Shown in pieces: positions 12,152 through 20,505 of a DNA stretch of 64,000 nucleotides. The stretch covers positions 186,001 through 250,000 of the forward strand of contig NZ_RWKI01000002.1 of NCBI RefSeq assembly GCF_003984645.1. Direction: 5' to 3'. Under the pieces are notes generated by a model. That model searched no databases and was not told where the DNA came from. It saw only the letters and a program-made list of their open reading frames with translations. The number at the start of each line of letters is the position of its first letter. Position 1 is the stretch's first letter. The DNA is from Variovorax sp. MHTC-1. GTDB taxonomy: Bacteria; Pseudomonadota; Gammaproteobacteria; Burkholderiales; Burkholderiaceae_C. The position numbers were made by a program, and so were the translations under genes.

Positions 12152-12383
12152 GAAGGCGGACGATCAGCAGAAGCACGATCGCCCCGATGGTGGCGACGAC
12201 GATGCTGCCCACCAAGCCGCCGCCGAGCGAAACGCCGGCCGAGCTGAAAAGAAGGCCGCCGAGAAAGGCGCCGATCACGCCGACGACCAAGTCGCCGACG
12301 AGGCCGAAGCCACCCCCTTTGACCAGCACGCCGGCCAGCCAGCCCGCCACGAGGCCAACGACAAGAAACAGCAAAAGGCTCAT
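12138..12383 (-). CDS. GlsB/YeaQ/YmgE-family membrane protein
   Basis: An 81-residue, almost wholly hydrophobic protein with three predicted membrane segments separated by glycine-rich turns (VGLVAGWLAGVLVKGGGFG, GVIGAFLGGLLF, and a C-terminal segment). The pattern and length are typical of the small transglycosylase-associated or stress-response membrane family. ATG 12383 has a good ribosome site (gggag) upstream. Members are often stress induced, but no direct role is established here. It stands alone on its strand and its end overlaps the iclR end by 14 bases. Confidence 0.9.
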   Translation of the reverse strand: MSLLLFLVVGLVAGWLAGVLVKGGGFGLVGDLVVGVIGAFLGGLLFSSAGVSLGGGLVGSIVVATIGAIVLLLIVRLLKRA

Positions 12384-12460
12384 TTTTTACTCCCTGATTG
12401 AACTACAAGGGCGGCGGCGCCGCCCGCGCGCAGGGTATCAGCGGGCGCCGGACCTGGCAA

Positions 12461-12985
12461 TCAAGCGGCCGTCGGCCCGGCGGGCGGGCGCGAGGCCTTC
12501 AGCGCCCTGGCACGTTCCAGGCTTTCGGCCGGCCAGTGCTCGGCGCGGCTGTAATACTCGGCCACGGCCGGCGTGCCCGGCGGCAACAGCACCCAGGGCT
12601 GCTTCGACATCGTGAAGATGTGGATGTCGGGCGGCAGGTGGTCCGGCGCATCGAGCGTGCCCACGCGCACGAAGCACACGGCATCGCCGGCACCCGCGTA
12701 GTGGCTCCACAACGCGACGCGGCAGTGCGGGCAGCGCGCCACCTTCTCGCCCCTGCCGCTGAAGGACGGCGTGAGCACGAGATCGATCTCGCCCTGCAGC
12801 AGTTGCACGCGATCCGCCTCGATCAGCGCGTTGAGCGCGAAGGCGGTGCCGGTCTCGCGCTGGCACCAGCGGCAATGGCAGCAGTGCACGAACAGCGGCC
12901 GCGTCGTCATGCGGTAGCGAACGGCGCGGCAGGTGCAGCCGCCTTCGAGCGGGAAGGGGTGGGGGTCGTTCGGGATGGCGCTCAT
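12461..12985 (-). CDS. GFA-family zinc protein (first)
   Basis: I take ATG 12985 as the start, giving 174 residues; a longer frame adds a basic leader with no support. The glutathione-dependent formaldehyde-activating (GFA) fold is shown by paired cysteine motifs: GGCTCRAVRY, the CCHCRWCQ cluster and RCPHCRVALW, which bind zinc. Typical members are near 130 residues; this one has about 40 extra at the C-terminus. Many GFA proteins are of unknown activity. It lies 50 bases after a thioesterase and a second GFA gene on the same strand, so the three may form one transcription unit. Confidence 0.85.
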   Translation of the reverse strand: MSAIPNDPHPFPLEGGCTCRAVRYRMTTRPLFVHCCHCRWCQRETGTAFALNALIEADRVQLLQGEIDLVLTPSFSGRGEKVARCPHCRVALWSHYAGAGDAVCFVRVGTLDAPDHLPPDIHIFTMSKQPWVLLPPGTPAVAEYYSRAEHWPAESLERARALKASRPPAGPTAA

Positions 12986-13035
12986 GGTGCGCCGTACTTT
13001 CGCGCGGCCGCGCGCGAAACGCAAACGCGGCGTTC

Positions 13036-13488
13036 TCAGGTTGCGGTCGCCCCAAGCGCCACGAACTCGCCCTCGAGGCGCCCCACCGTTCGGCCCCCTT
13101 GCGCCAGCACGGCCGCAACGGCGATGCGAGCCCGCCCCTTGCGGTCGAGCATGCGAAGAAAGCTCGGCCAGGCCTGCGGCTGGGCGATGTGCGAGCTTGC
13201 TGTGAATTCGCCCGTGATCGGCAGTTCGTAGTCCATGCTGTTGCGCTGGATGACCAGACGGCTCGAGACGCCAGCGCGCTGAAGCCGCGTGTGCAGCAGC
13301 GACCAGGCCGCCAGGATGGCGATGGCCGAGGCGCTGCCGCCGAACACGGTCTCGCGGTGGTTGATGTTGGGCGCCAGCGGTGCGCTCAGCACGACGCTGT
13401 CTTCATGCAACGCGAGCACCGCCACCTGCATCGCCTTCGACAACGGAATGTGCGCGTGCAGATAGTCCTGCAGCTCGCCGGGACTCAC
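13036..13488 (-). CDS. hotdog-fold thioesterase-like protein (YiiD C-terminal type)
   Basis: Start GTG 13488 overlaps the stop of the upstream GFA gene (GTGA), which argues against the much longer open frame extending to 14097. The 150-residue protein matches the putative-thioesterase domain found at the C-terminus of YiiD: an N-terminal helix with HAHIPLSKAM, the region APLAPNINHRETVFGGSA, which resembles the hotdog active-site loop, and a central ILAAWSLLHTRL helix. It would hydrolyse an acyl thioester; the substrate is unknown. The coupling to a GFA-family gene is conserved only within this window as far as I can see. Confidence 0.8.
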   Translation of the reverse strand: MSPGELQDYLHAHIPLSKAMQVAVLALHEDSVVLSAPLAPNINHRETVFGGSASAIAILAAWSLLHTRLQRAGVSSRLVIQRNSMDYELPITGEFTASSHIAQPQAWPSFLRMLDRKGRARIAVAAVLAQGGRTVGRLEGEFVALGATAT

Positions 13489-13832
13489 CGCGAACGCCCG
13501 TCGAAATGCGTCACCAGCACCGAGTCGAGCTCGATGCCCTCGATGCAGCGGATGTTGATCGCCGACATCTTGTTGCCCTTGGGATCGCTGCCCTCCGCAA
13601 AGGGATGGATGCCGCAGGCGGGACAGAAGTGGTGCTCGAGCACATGCTTGTTGAACAGGTAGGTCCCCATGTCCTCGCGCGGCGTGAGCAGCGTGAAGCT
13701 GTCGCGCGGCACGAACCACAGCAGCGAGCCCTTGCGCTGGCACATCGAACAATTGCACGCCATCGCATTCTTGATCTCGCCCTCGGCCTCGAACGCAATC
13801 CGGCCGCAATGGCAGCTGCCTCTGTATTTCAT
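13485..13832 (-). CDS. GFA-family zinc protein (second)
   Basis: ATG 13832 follows the ribosome site ggag at a good distance and gives 115 residues; a start 21 bases earlier is less likely. The zinc-binding cysteines are GSCHCGRI, CNCSMCQRKG and CPACGIHPFAEG, the complete GFA pattern, and the length is typical. GFA proteins share a fold with glutathione-dependent formaldehyde-activating enzyme, but only a few have that activity, so none is claimed. It overlaps the thioesterase gene downstream by 4 bases. Confidence 0.9.
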   Translation of the reverse strand: MKYRGSCHCGRIAFEAEGEIKNAMACNCSMCQRKGSLLWFVPRDSFTLLTPREDMGTYLFNKHVLEHHFCPACGIHPFAEGSDPKGNKMSAINIRCIEGIELDSVLVTHFDGRSR

Positions 13833-13925
13833 CGGAGTCTCCGTTGAAAGCACGGCCCCACAGTATGCAGCGCCGCAGTTCGTGTGCGCTCACAAGAACC
13901 CGCCCGGCGAAGCCAGGGCCGTTCG

Positions 13926-13968
13926 GGAACACCGCGGAACCGGCTTTGCCGGGCCGCTGGTGTTGCCC
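13926..13968. repeat. 43-base imperfect palindromic repeat, family B, copy 1
   Basis: The 43 bases from ggaacaccgc to ggtgttgccc match the stretch at 39009-39051 at 42 of 43 positions. The outer ends (aacaccgcgg and ccgctggtgtt) pair with one bulge and the middle has ccggc-ttt-gccgg, so the whole folds into a long hairpin on either strand. A partial inverted copy lies at 58595-58614. It sits in the 265-base gap between a GFA gene and the DUF1501 gene and codes for nothing evident. Confidence 0.85.
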
Positions 13969-14060
13969 CCGGCGAGGGCTGAAGGCCGCGGCTCCAAGCC
14001 CGCCTGCGCAGGCTTGGACGGCCTGAAGGGCCAAGGCCTCCGTGCCGCGGCACGTTTGGC

Positions 14061-14094
14061 GGCCACACGAAGTGGGCACGCCTGGGGGAGAGCT
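14061..14094 (-). repeat. Short repeat next to gene end, family A, copy 1
   Basis: Read on the minus strand, this begins just after the DUF1501 stop with ctctcccccaggc, followed by cacttcgtgt. The same core follows the stops of pyk and smg and lies at two other gaps (26668, 58534). It is a shortened copy without the strong G/C hairpin seen in the others. The sequence between this and the family B copy (13969-14060) is GC-rich and shows no gene. Confidence 0.7.
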
Positions 14095-14097
14095 CAA

Positions 14098-15564
14098 CTA
14101 CGCCATGAAGCCCACGTTTTTCGGGTAGTCGATGCCGTTGAAGTTGCCGCCGAAGTTCTTGAGATTCGGCAGGATGCTCTCCAGGTTGCCCGCCGGCACG
14201 CCGAACCAGCTCGCCAGCGTGGCGCCGTACTGGTCGACCGAGGTGGTGGGAATCAACCGGCCCTGCCCCACGTGGCCTTCATAGCCGGCCAGCTTCGAGT
14301 CGTTGTTGATGCTGACCACCTGCGGCGTGCCATAGATCTGCTTGCCCTTCACCGCGCCGCCGACGATGAAATGGTGGCCGCCCCAGCCGTGGTCGGAGCC
14401 GTCGCCGTTGGAGGCCAGCGTGCGGCCGAAGTCGGAGGCAGTGAAGGCCGTGACCTTGTCGGCCATGCCCTGCGCGACCATCTGCCGGTAGAACGCGGCC
14501 ATCGCGTCGCTCAACTGCTTCATCAGGCCGGGCTGGTTGGCGATCAGGTTGTCGTGCAGGTCGAAGCCGCCCATCGAGACGAAGAACACCTGCCGCTTGG
14601 CGCCCAGCGTGCTGCGACCGCGGATCAGGCGCGCGACCATCTTGAGCTGGTTGCCCAGGCCGGTGGCCGGGAAGGTGCCGGCAGCGAAGTCCGTGCCGAT
14701 GGCCGAAGTGACCGAACCCTCGGCCTCGACCGCTCGCTTGGTGACCTTGTTGTATTCGTTCTCCAGCACATGGCCGCGCGCCTGCTGCACGAGCTGCGCC
14801 ATCGCGGCCTTGACCGAGCTCGAGCCGTAGACGCTGGCGTTCTTCACGCTGTTGATGCCGACCGCACCGCCCGTGCTCAGCTGGTACTGCAGCGCGGTAT
14901 CGCCCGAGAGGAACACCGCGTTGCCCGACACCGACATGCAGGTGAAGAGCGAGTTGCTGTTCTGCGTGAGCATCAGGTCGCCGATGTTGCCGCCCCAGCC
15001 GACGGTCGAGCCTTCGGGCGAGGACGACTGCCAGGTCGACTGCTGGTCGTTGTGCGAGAACAGTTTCGGCGGCTGCGGATAGAGCTTCTTGTTGCTGTTG
15101 TTGTACTGGGCGCGCGTGAGCGGCACCACCAGGGGTCCCACGTTGAGCTGCACCGCCATTTTGGCGTCGGTGTTGAACAGCGAGGCCAGCTCGGTCATCG
15201 CCGGGTGCAGCGCGTACTGGCGTCCGTCGGGCAGGGCCGTGGTGGGCGCGAGCAGAGTCGGCGTCAGTTCGGCCTTGCCGATCGCCACGCCCCCCGCTGC
15301 TTGGCCCGCGGCGCCGCCGCGAATCGTGCTGTAGGCGTTGTAGCTCGGGTCGTCGTAGGTGACGACTGTGTTCGCATAGTCGTTGCCGCCGAACAGGAAG
15401 ACGCAGACCAGCGCCTTGTAGTCGTCGCCGGCCGACTGCGCGGCGGCCTCGCCCATTGCGGCCAGGTTGAGCGCGAAGGGCAGTGCGGTGCCCGCCATGG
15501 CGAGCTGGCCCGAGCGGCGCAGAAAGGCGCGGCGGGTGTGGGCCGCAGGATCGATCAGGTACAT
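14098..15564 (-). CDS. DUF1501 protein with Tat signal
   Basis: A 488-residue protein exported by the Tat route: the leader has the twin-arginine motif TRRAFLRRSGQLAM followed by a hydrophobic stretch and AAA cleavage region near residue 40. The body matches the DUF1501 (sulfatase-like, alkaline-phosphatase-fold) family, with VCVFLFGGNDYANTVV near the start of the mature protein, VSMGGFDLHDN, and FTASDFGRTLASNGDGSDHG with the metal-ligand-like Asp/His cluster. It begins 11 bases after the DUF1800 stop, and the two families are commonly paired. No substrate is known. ATG 15564 is the only start that preserves the leader. Confidence 0.9.
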   Translation of the reverse strand: MYLIDPAAHTRRAFLRRSGQLAMAGTALPFALNLAAMGEAAAQSAGDDYKALVCVFLFGGNDYANTVVTYDDPSYNAYSTIRGGAAGQAAGGVAIGKAELTPTLLAPTTALPDGRQYALHPAMTELASLFNTDAKMAVQLNVGPLVVPLTRAQYNNSNKKLYPQPPKLFSHNDQQSTWQSSSPEGSTVGWGGNIGDLMLTQNSNSLFTCMSVSGNAVFLSGDTALQYQLSTGGAVGINSVKNASVYGSSSVKAAMAQLVQQARGHVLENEYNKVTKRAVEAEGSVTSAIGTDFAAGTFPATGLGNQLKMVARLIRGRSTLGAKRQVFFVSMGGFDLHDNLIANQPGLMKQLSDAMAAFYRQMVAQGMADKVTAFTASDFGRTLASNGDGSDHGWGGHHFIVGGAVKGKQIYGTPQVVSINNDSKLAGYEGHVGQGRLIPTTSVDQYGATLASWFGVPAGNLESILPNLKNFGGNFNGIDYPKNVGFMA

Positions 15565-15575
15565 CGCGCGCTTCC

Positions 15576-17408
15576 TTATTTCTGGATCAGGTAGTCCGGC
15601 GAGGCCATCACCAGCAGCACCGCGGCATAGACGCGGTTGTTCTTGACGCTGTCGCTGCTGGTTGCGGTGACGGTCGGCGTGGCGAGCGCGTTGACGATCA
15701 GAGACTGCGAACTGCCCGAGAGCTGGTTGCCGGTCAGAAGCAGGTTCAGCCGCCGCACCAGCGCGGCCGGGTCGAGCACCAGCGCCTTCTCGGCCGCGTA
15801 GCTCGCGATCACGTCCTTGCTGCTGAAGCCGTTGGGAAGCACGTTCTGCATGAAGTTGAGGTAGCCGCCCACGCTGGTTTCGTTGACCAGCTGAAACTCG
15901 GGCGCGACCAGCTTCGCGCTGGCGATCGCGGTCGAAGGCGGCACGTAGCCGGGCCGGAAGAAATTGAAGACCGAAGGCGAGCGCAGCGGACTCTGGCCCA
16001 GCGAACTGAAGGGATCGGAGCGGTCGCCGATGTTCCAGGTGCCCAGCGCTGAGGTGACGCCGAAGGTGCGGCCCCATTGCACGAGGCGCAGCATCGGTTC
16101 GCGCAGATGGCCGAAGTTCGGATCGGCGAGGCCGGCCGGGCTGCGCGCCTCGTTGTCGAGCAGCACGGCGGCGAGCACGCTCTTCATGTCGCCGCGCACG
16201 CCGGCGCCGTTGTTGGCGAATACATCCGAGACGCGCTTCACATAAGCCGGGCTCGGGTTGCTGGTCACGAGGCGCTGGATCAGCTGCTTGCCGATGAAGG
16301 GGCCGACGTTCGGGTGGTTGAACAGCGTGTCGAGCGCGATCTTGAGCGCGGCCTTGCCCTCGGTGTTGGCCGGCACGGTGGCGCCGAGGAACCTGGCTTC
16401 GAGCATCGAGTGCCTGGATGCCGTGAGCGCCATCGGCCGCCTGGTCCAGGCGTTGCTCTCGATGGTGTAGCTGGCGCCGGGTGGCGTGAAGGTATTGCGC
16501 TCGGCGGCGGGGATGTCGAGGTCGTAGCCGGTGAACACGCGCGCCAGATTGGTCACGTCATCCTGCGTGTAGCTGTCCAGCGGCGCGCCGTCGGCACCGA
16601 GCCTGACCGTGCCGTCGGCGTTGAGCTGGTAGAGCCCGATGGTCATGAGCTGCATGACCTCGCGCGCGTAGTTCTCGTCCGGCTGGCGGCCCTGCGCGTT
16701 CTCCTTCTGGTTGCCGCGCGTGTTGAGGTAGTAGCCCATCGCCGGGTTGAGCGTCACATCCTCCAGCAGCTTGCGGAAGTTGCCGGTGACGCCGGCGACC
16801 AGCATGTCCCAGTACTGGGCCATCATGTGGTGCGGCCAGCTGGAGCCGATGCCGTTGGCCGAGACCACGAAGATCTCGGTGAATGCCAGCGCCATGCGCT
16901 TGCGCATGCCGTCCGGCGCGGTCATGAGCTGGCTCCAGATCATGTCGTCGGTGTCGACGGTGTTGTATGGCTTGCTCGCGATCCAGTCCCAGCCCGTCTG
17001 CGTGGGCGGCCGGTCCACCTGCTCGCCGAGCCAGGGCAGGTAGCCCTTGGAGCGCACTTCGGCGATCTCGGCCTCGGAAGCCGAGAACTGCGCCTGCAGC
17101 AGGAAGCGGGCGGCCTCGTCGTCGCTCTTGGCCTGCGTGTAGATGTAGGTCTGCCCGGTCGGCGTACTGGCCAGGGGCGTCAGCGAGCCGGCCTGGGCCT
17201 CGCCGCCGCCCATCCCGGCGAAACTGCTGCCGCCCCCTCCGCCGCCGCCACCGCCGCATGCGGCGAGCGCCGCTGCGGCAGCCAGCGCGGCTGCCCGGGG
17301 CAGGGGATTGTTGTGCGCCGCCGGCGCCTCGGGGGCCGCGTGCGTTTCGGACGCGCGCAGCATCTCGTCGGTCGCCTCGGAGCGACCGGTCGCAATATCT
17401 TCCACCAT
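15576..17408 (-). CDS. DUF1800 protein, probable lipoprotein
   Basis: A 610-residue DUF1800 protein, with characteristic stretches WLGEQVDRPP, MRKRMALAFTEIFVVS, NPAMGYYLNTRGNQKEN, PDENYAREVMQLMTIGLY and LREPMLRLVQWGRTF. Near residues 45-55 a hydrophobic alanine stretch ends in LAACG, a lipobox, followed by a run of nine glycines, so the protein is probably a lipoprotein, although the 35 residues before the hydrophobic core are long for a signal peptide. A later start would shorten that region; ATG 17408 has a ribosome site (gagg). It forms an operon with the DUF1501 gene downstream. Function is unknown; such pairs are seen as secreted or surface complexes. Confidence 0.88.
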   Translation of the reverse strand: MVEDIATGRSEATDEMLRASETHAAPEAPAAHNNPLPRAAALAAAAALAACGGGGGGGGGSSFAGMGGGEAQAGSLTPLASTPTGQTYIYTQAKSDDEAARFLLQAQFSASEAEIAEVRSKGYLPWLGEQVDRPPTQTGWDWIASKPYNTVDTDDMIWSQLMTAPDGMRKRMALAFTEIFVVSANGIGSSWPHHMMAQYWDMLVAGVTGNFRKLLEDVTLNPAMGYYLNTRGNQKENAQGRQPDENYAREVMQLMTIGLYQLNADGTVRLGADGAPLDSYTQDDVTNLARVFTGYDLDIPAAERNTFTPPGASYTIESNAWTRRPMALTASRHSMLEARFLGATVPANTEGKAALKIALDTLFNHPNVGPFIGKQLIQRLVTSNPSPAYVKRVSDVFANNGAGVRGDMKSVLAAVLLDNEARSPAGLADPNFGHLREPMLRLVQWGRTFGVTSALGTWNIGDRSDPFSSLGQSPLRSPSVFNFFRPGYVPPSTAIASAKLVAPEFQLVNETSVGGYLNFMQNVLPNGFSSKDVIASYAAEKALVLDPAALVRRLNLLLTGNQLSGSSQSLIVNALATPTVTATSSDSVKNNRVYAAVLLVMASPDYLIQK

Positions 17409-17520
17409 GAGTTCCTCGCTCCTCGGCGCGCTTGCGCCGTTCTTCTCCAGGCAAGTGCCATGCCCGACTTACGCCAGGCTGCGAGGACTCTAAAGGCGGT
17501 AGAAAGGCGCCGACTACGAC

Positions 17521-17554
17521 AACAATTGTTCTGAAATGTGACTTTTTCCGTCAC
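17521..17554. promoter_or_regulatory. palindromes in the pyrF/DUF1800 gap
   Basis: The 186-base gap holds a perfect 10-base palindrome, aacaattgtt (17521-17530), and an inverted repeat gtgac-N7-gtcac (17538-17554). Neither has a T-run after it, so they look like protein-binding sites rather than a terminator. They lie upstream of the DUF1800/DUF1501 operon. Confidence 0.3.
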
Positions 17555-17594
17555 TCCGATACAACCGCGCCTTGCCGGCGACGCGAAAAGTCGC

Positions 17595-18419
17595 TCAGAG
17601 CTTGGCTTTTTCGAGGCTGTCGCGGGTGCGGATCGCCTCGCGCCGGGCGGCTTCGGCGAAGTCGGGGCCGGCCGAGGCGTAGCAGATGGCGCGCGACGAA
17701 CTGACCACGATCGGCGCATCGGCGCGCCAGCCGGCACGCACGGTGGCGACCGCGTCGCCGCCCTGGGCGCCGATGCCGGGAATCAGCAGCGGAACGGTGG
17801 GCGCCAGCGCGCGCACGCGCTCGATCTCGGCCGGATAGGTGGCCCCGACGACGAGGCCGAGCTGGCCGTTCAGATTCCAAGGCCCCTGGACGAGTCTTGC
17901 AACGTGTTCATACAAAAAAGGTTCTCCTTCCAGGCCCGCGAGCCGCTGGCCCTGCAGGTCGGCGCCGCCCGGGTTGCTGGTGCGGCACAGCAGGAAGGCG
18001 CCCTTGCCGTGATGGCGCAGGTAGGGCTCGACCGAATCGAAGCCCATGAAAGGCGACAGCGTGACGGCATCGGCGCCGTAGCGCTCGAAGGCTTCGCGCG
18101 CGTACTGCTCGGCCGTCGAGCCGATGTCGCCGCGCTTGGCATCGAGGATCACCGGCACTTGCGGCGCGTTGCGGCGCATGTGCTCCATGAGTTGTTCGAG
18201 CTGGGCCTCGGCACGGTGGGCCGAGAAGTAGGCGATCTGCGGCTTGAAGGCGATCGCCAGGTCGGCAGTGGCATCGACGATGCGCGCACAGAAGTCGTAG
18301 ATCTTGCCGGCGTCGCCCTTCAGATGGATGGGGAATTTCGCGGGTTCGGGGTCGAGGCCCACGCACAGCAGCGAGCCATTTTGGCGCTCGGCGGCGCGCA
18401 GCTTGTCCAGGAAGATCAT
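17595..18419 (-). CDS. pyrF: orotidine 5'-phosphate decarboxylase
   Basis: This enzyme makes UMP by decarboxylating orotidine 5'-phosphate. The 274-residue length and the motif [14 protein letters not shown], with the catalytic Lys and Asp residues, mark the longer type 2 form found in many proteobacteria. Other family stretches are [14 protein letters not shown] near the start and [13 protein letters not shown] near the end, which binds the phosphate. It stands with its own start at ATG 18419, 39 bases after the uracil-DNA glycosylase gene, and could be the last gene of that operon. Confidence 0.97.
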   Translation of the reverse strand: MIFLDKLRAAERQNGSLLCVGLDPEPAKFPIHLKGDAGKIYDFCARIVDATADLAIAFKPQIAYFSAHRAEAQLEQLMEHMRRNAPQVPVILDAKRGDIGSTAEQYAREAFERYGADAVTLSPFMGFDSVEPYLRHHGKGAFLLCRTSNPGGADLQGQRLAGLEGEPFLYEHVARLVQGPWNLNGQLGLVVGATYPAEIERVRALAPTVPLLIPGIGAQGGDAVATVRAGWRADAPIVVSSSRAICYASAGPDFAEAARREAIRTRDSLEKAKL

Positions 18420-18458
18420 GGGGCGGAATTCTAGGGTCCTCCGCCGCCTCCGCAGCGC

Positions 18459-19223
18459 TCAGCCCGAGCGCAGCAGTTGCTCGGCCGCCAGGCACAAGTC
18501 GGCCCAGGCGCGCGCCTTGTCGGCCGGATTGCGCAGCAGGTAGGCCGGGTGGTAGGTCGCGACGACCGCGACATCCTCCAGATCCGGGATGGCCAGCCGC
18601 AGCGCGCGGCCGCGCAGCTTGCCGAGCGGCTCGCCGCTTTGCAGCAGGCTCTGCGCCGCCAGCGGGCCCATCGCGAGGACCACCCGCGGCGCCAGCGCGG
18701 CGGCGGACGTCGCGAAGGCCTCGGCGATCGGGCCCGGGCTGCCCGGCTGGCCCGCGGCCACGCCGCGGTGCGTGCGCATCAGGTGCACGGGCGTCGCTGC
18801 GCCATGCAGTTGCAGCGCGCGCAGCATGTTGTCGAAAAGCCGGCCGGCATCGCCCGCGAAGGGTTCGCCGTGGCGCCCGTCGAGCTCGGGCGGCATGTCG
18901 GCGACGATCAGCCAGCCGCCTTGCACGTCCTTCTCTTCATTGCCGTAGAGACGATGCGGCGCATCGATCAGCACGGTCGCACCATGGGACGATGCGGTAG
19001 GCGGACGGGCCGCGGCGGGCACCGGCGCAATGGCGCGGGCCGGCTGCGGCGCAGGCAGCGTGCGCGGCAGCGCCGGCACGGCTTCGGCCTCGACGCGGAC
19101 AGCCACCACGGCCGCCACCTCGACAGCCTCGGCCGGCGCCTCTACCGGCCACCAGACCTTGACGCCCATCTCGTCGAGCATCGCGCGCTGCCGCGCGTCG
19201 AGATTCAGCGTGCCGGCGCTCAT
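18459..19223 (-). CDS. uracil-DNA glycosylase superfamily protein
   Basis: The start ATG 19223 overlaps the rimI stop by 4 bases and gives 254 residues. The first 90 residues are an Ala/Val/Pro-rich, probably unstructured extension. The rest matches the family 4/5-type uracil-DNA glycosylase fold: GEPFAGDAGRLFDNML, LAMGPLAAQSLL and the His motif VVATYHPAYLLRNPADK. The first motif, usually GEAPG, reads VADMPPELDG here, and no four-cysteine iron-sulfur pattern is visible, so catalysis on uracil is uncertain. It is the fourth gene of a coupled run with the EamA transporter, tsaB and rimI. Confidence 0.8.
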   Translation of the reverse strand: MSAGTLNLDARQRAMLDEMGVKVWWPVEAPAEAVEVAAVVAVRVEAEAVPALPRTLPAPQPARAIAPVPAAARPPTASSHGATVLIDAPHRLYGNEEKDVQGGWLIVADMPPELDGRHGEPFAGDAGRLFDNMLRALQLHGAATPVHLMRTHRGVAAGQPGSPGPIAEAFATSAAALAPRVVLAMGPLAAQSLLQSGEPLGKLRGRALRLAIPDLEDVAVVATYHPAYLLRNPADKARAWADLCLAAEQLLRSG

Positions 19224-19795
19224 TTCAATGCACCCCATGCGCTGGTCGATTCGTTGAGCAGCAGGCTCATTACCACCGCATCCTCGCGTGCGTTGCCCTC
19301 TGCCGGGTAGTAGCCCTTGCGCACGCCCACGCGGCGAAATCCCTGGCGTTCGTAGATGGCGAGCGCGCGCAGGTTGCTGGCGCGCACTTCGAGCCAAAGC
19401 CACTGCGCGTTCTGGCCGCGCGACCAGCCGGCCAGCGCCTCGAGCATCAGCGGTGCCCAGCCCTGGCCCTGAAAGGCCGGCGCGACCGTGAGATTGAGCA
19501 GATGGACTTCGTCGACGCCTTTCATCGCCACGAAGTAGCCGATGACAATTTCGTCGCCGGTCCGCGCCGCCGGCCGTCCCCAAAGCGCGCGCGGCCCGCC
19601 CGCGGGCGGCGGCAGCGCGAGCGGCGCCACCAGGCACTGGCAGTGGTAGCCGGCGGCCAGCGAGTCGCTGAAGTTGGCCGGCGTCCAGGGATGGGTGAAG
19701 GCGGTCTTCTCGATCGCGCAGACAGCCGGAATCCGCTCGAGCGTGATCGGTTCGAGACGGGCTTCACGCGGCGGTTGCTGCAGGACTGCACTCAT
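19220..19795 (-). CDS. rimI: ribosomal protein S18 alanine N-acetyltransferase
   Basis: A 191-residue GNAT acetyltransferase. The acetyl-CoA loop is VAPAFQGQGWAPLMLEAL, preceded by the RimI-typical LLNLTVAP, and followed by LEVRASNLRALAIYERQGF, with the late Tyr of the family. Its place directly after tsaB, with a 4-base overlap, is the usual one for rimI. It would acetylate the N-terminal Ala of ribosomal protein S18, or act on a related substrate. An internal segment (about residues 60-80) rich in Pro and Arg is longer than in the E. coli protein. Confidence 0.88.
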   Translation of the reverse strand: MSAVLQQPPREARLEPITLERIPAVCAIEKTAFTHPWTPANFSDSLAAGYHCQCLVAPLALPPPAGGPRALWGRPAARTGDEIVIGYFVAMKGVDEVHLLNLTVAPAFQGQGWAPLMLEALAGWSRGQNAQWLWLEVRASNLRALAIYERQGFRRVGVRKGYYPAEGNAREDAVVMSLLLNESTSAWGALK

Positions 19796-20505
19796 GATGA
19801 CGAATCGGTGGTTGCCGCCTTGAGGGCTGCACGCTCTTCAGTGGTCTGCGCCACTTTATCGCGAACATAGAGCGGCCAGGCCTCTGCGGGGGCGACGGTG
19901 CGGCCGGCTGCAAGCAATTCGGGCACCAGGCGCAGCATCGCGGCCGCGGTGGGCAGCACCTCGTGGCGCGCCGCGGCGACCGGCAGGCGCTCGCCATAGG
20001 CCGCGAAGGCATTGCCGGCCAGCGCCCAGCCGGGCGGCACCTCGACCTCCTCGGGTGCCAGCAGTACCGCTTCGCCGGCAGGCGCCGCTGCACTCCCCAA
20101 TTCATAGCGCGCGGCATACACCTGGTCCATGCGGGCATCGAGCACGGCGACCACGCGCATGGCGCCGAAACGGTGATGCGCCTCCTCTGCCACGGCCTGC
20201 AGCGTGTCGATCGGCAGCAGCCGCAGGCCCGCGCCGAAGCCCAGGCCCTGCGCCACTGAGCAGGCGGTGCGCAGGCCGGTGAAGGAACCGGGTCCGCGCC
20301 CGAACGCGATCGCATCGAGCTCGGCCAGCGCGAGGCCGGCTTCGGCCAGCAGTTGCTGGATCAGCGGGATCAGCGTGGTCGAGGATTGCGCGCCGCCGGC
20401 GCCGCTGTGCTCGAGCAGCCGGTCGCCCCGGCGCACCGCGACCGACAGCACCTCGGTGCTGGTGTCGAAGGCCAGGAGCTTGAGCTCTGTCGCCACGGCC
20501 GTCAT
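19792..20505 (-). CDS. tsaB: tRNA t6A threonylcarbamoyltransferase complex subunit TsaB
   Basis: A 237-residue ASKHA-fold protein required with TsaD and TsaE for the t6A modification of tRNAs reading ANN codons. It is recognised by LLAFDTSTEVLSVAV at the N-terminus and AIAFGRGPGSFTGLR, the family hallmark. ATG 20505 overlaps the stop of the EamA transporter gene, and its stop overlaps rimI. The longer open frame to 21120 is an artefact across the transporter gene. The partner synthase (Sua5 type) lies 4 kb away at 24471-25472. Confidence 0.95.
   Translation of the reverse strand: MTAVATELKLLAFDTSTEVLSVAVRRGDRLLEHSGAGGAQSSTTLIPLIQQLLAEAGLALAELDAIAFGRGPGSFTGLRTACSVAQGLGFGAGLRLLPIDTLQAVAEEAHHRFGAMRVVAVLDARMDQVYAARYELGSAAAPAGEAVLLAPEEVEVPPGWALAGNAFAAYGERLPVAAARHEVLPTAAAMLRLVPELLAAGRTVAPAEAWPLYVRDKVAQTTEERAALKAATTDSSS

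Noticed and set aside
13489-14097. N-terminal extension of the thioesterase frame
   Set aside because: The region is antisense-free but out of frame with the GFA gene on the same strand; the GTG at 13488 overlaps the GFA stop.
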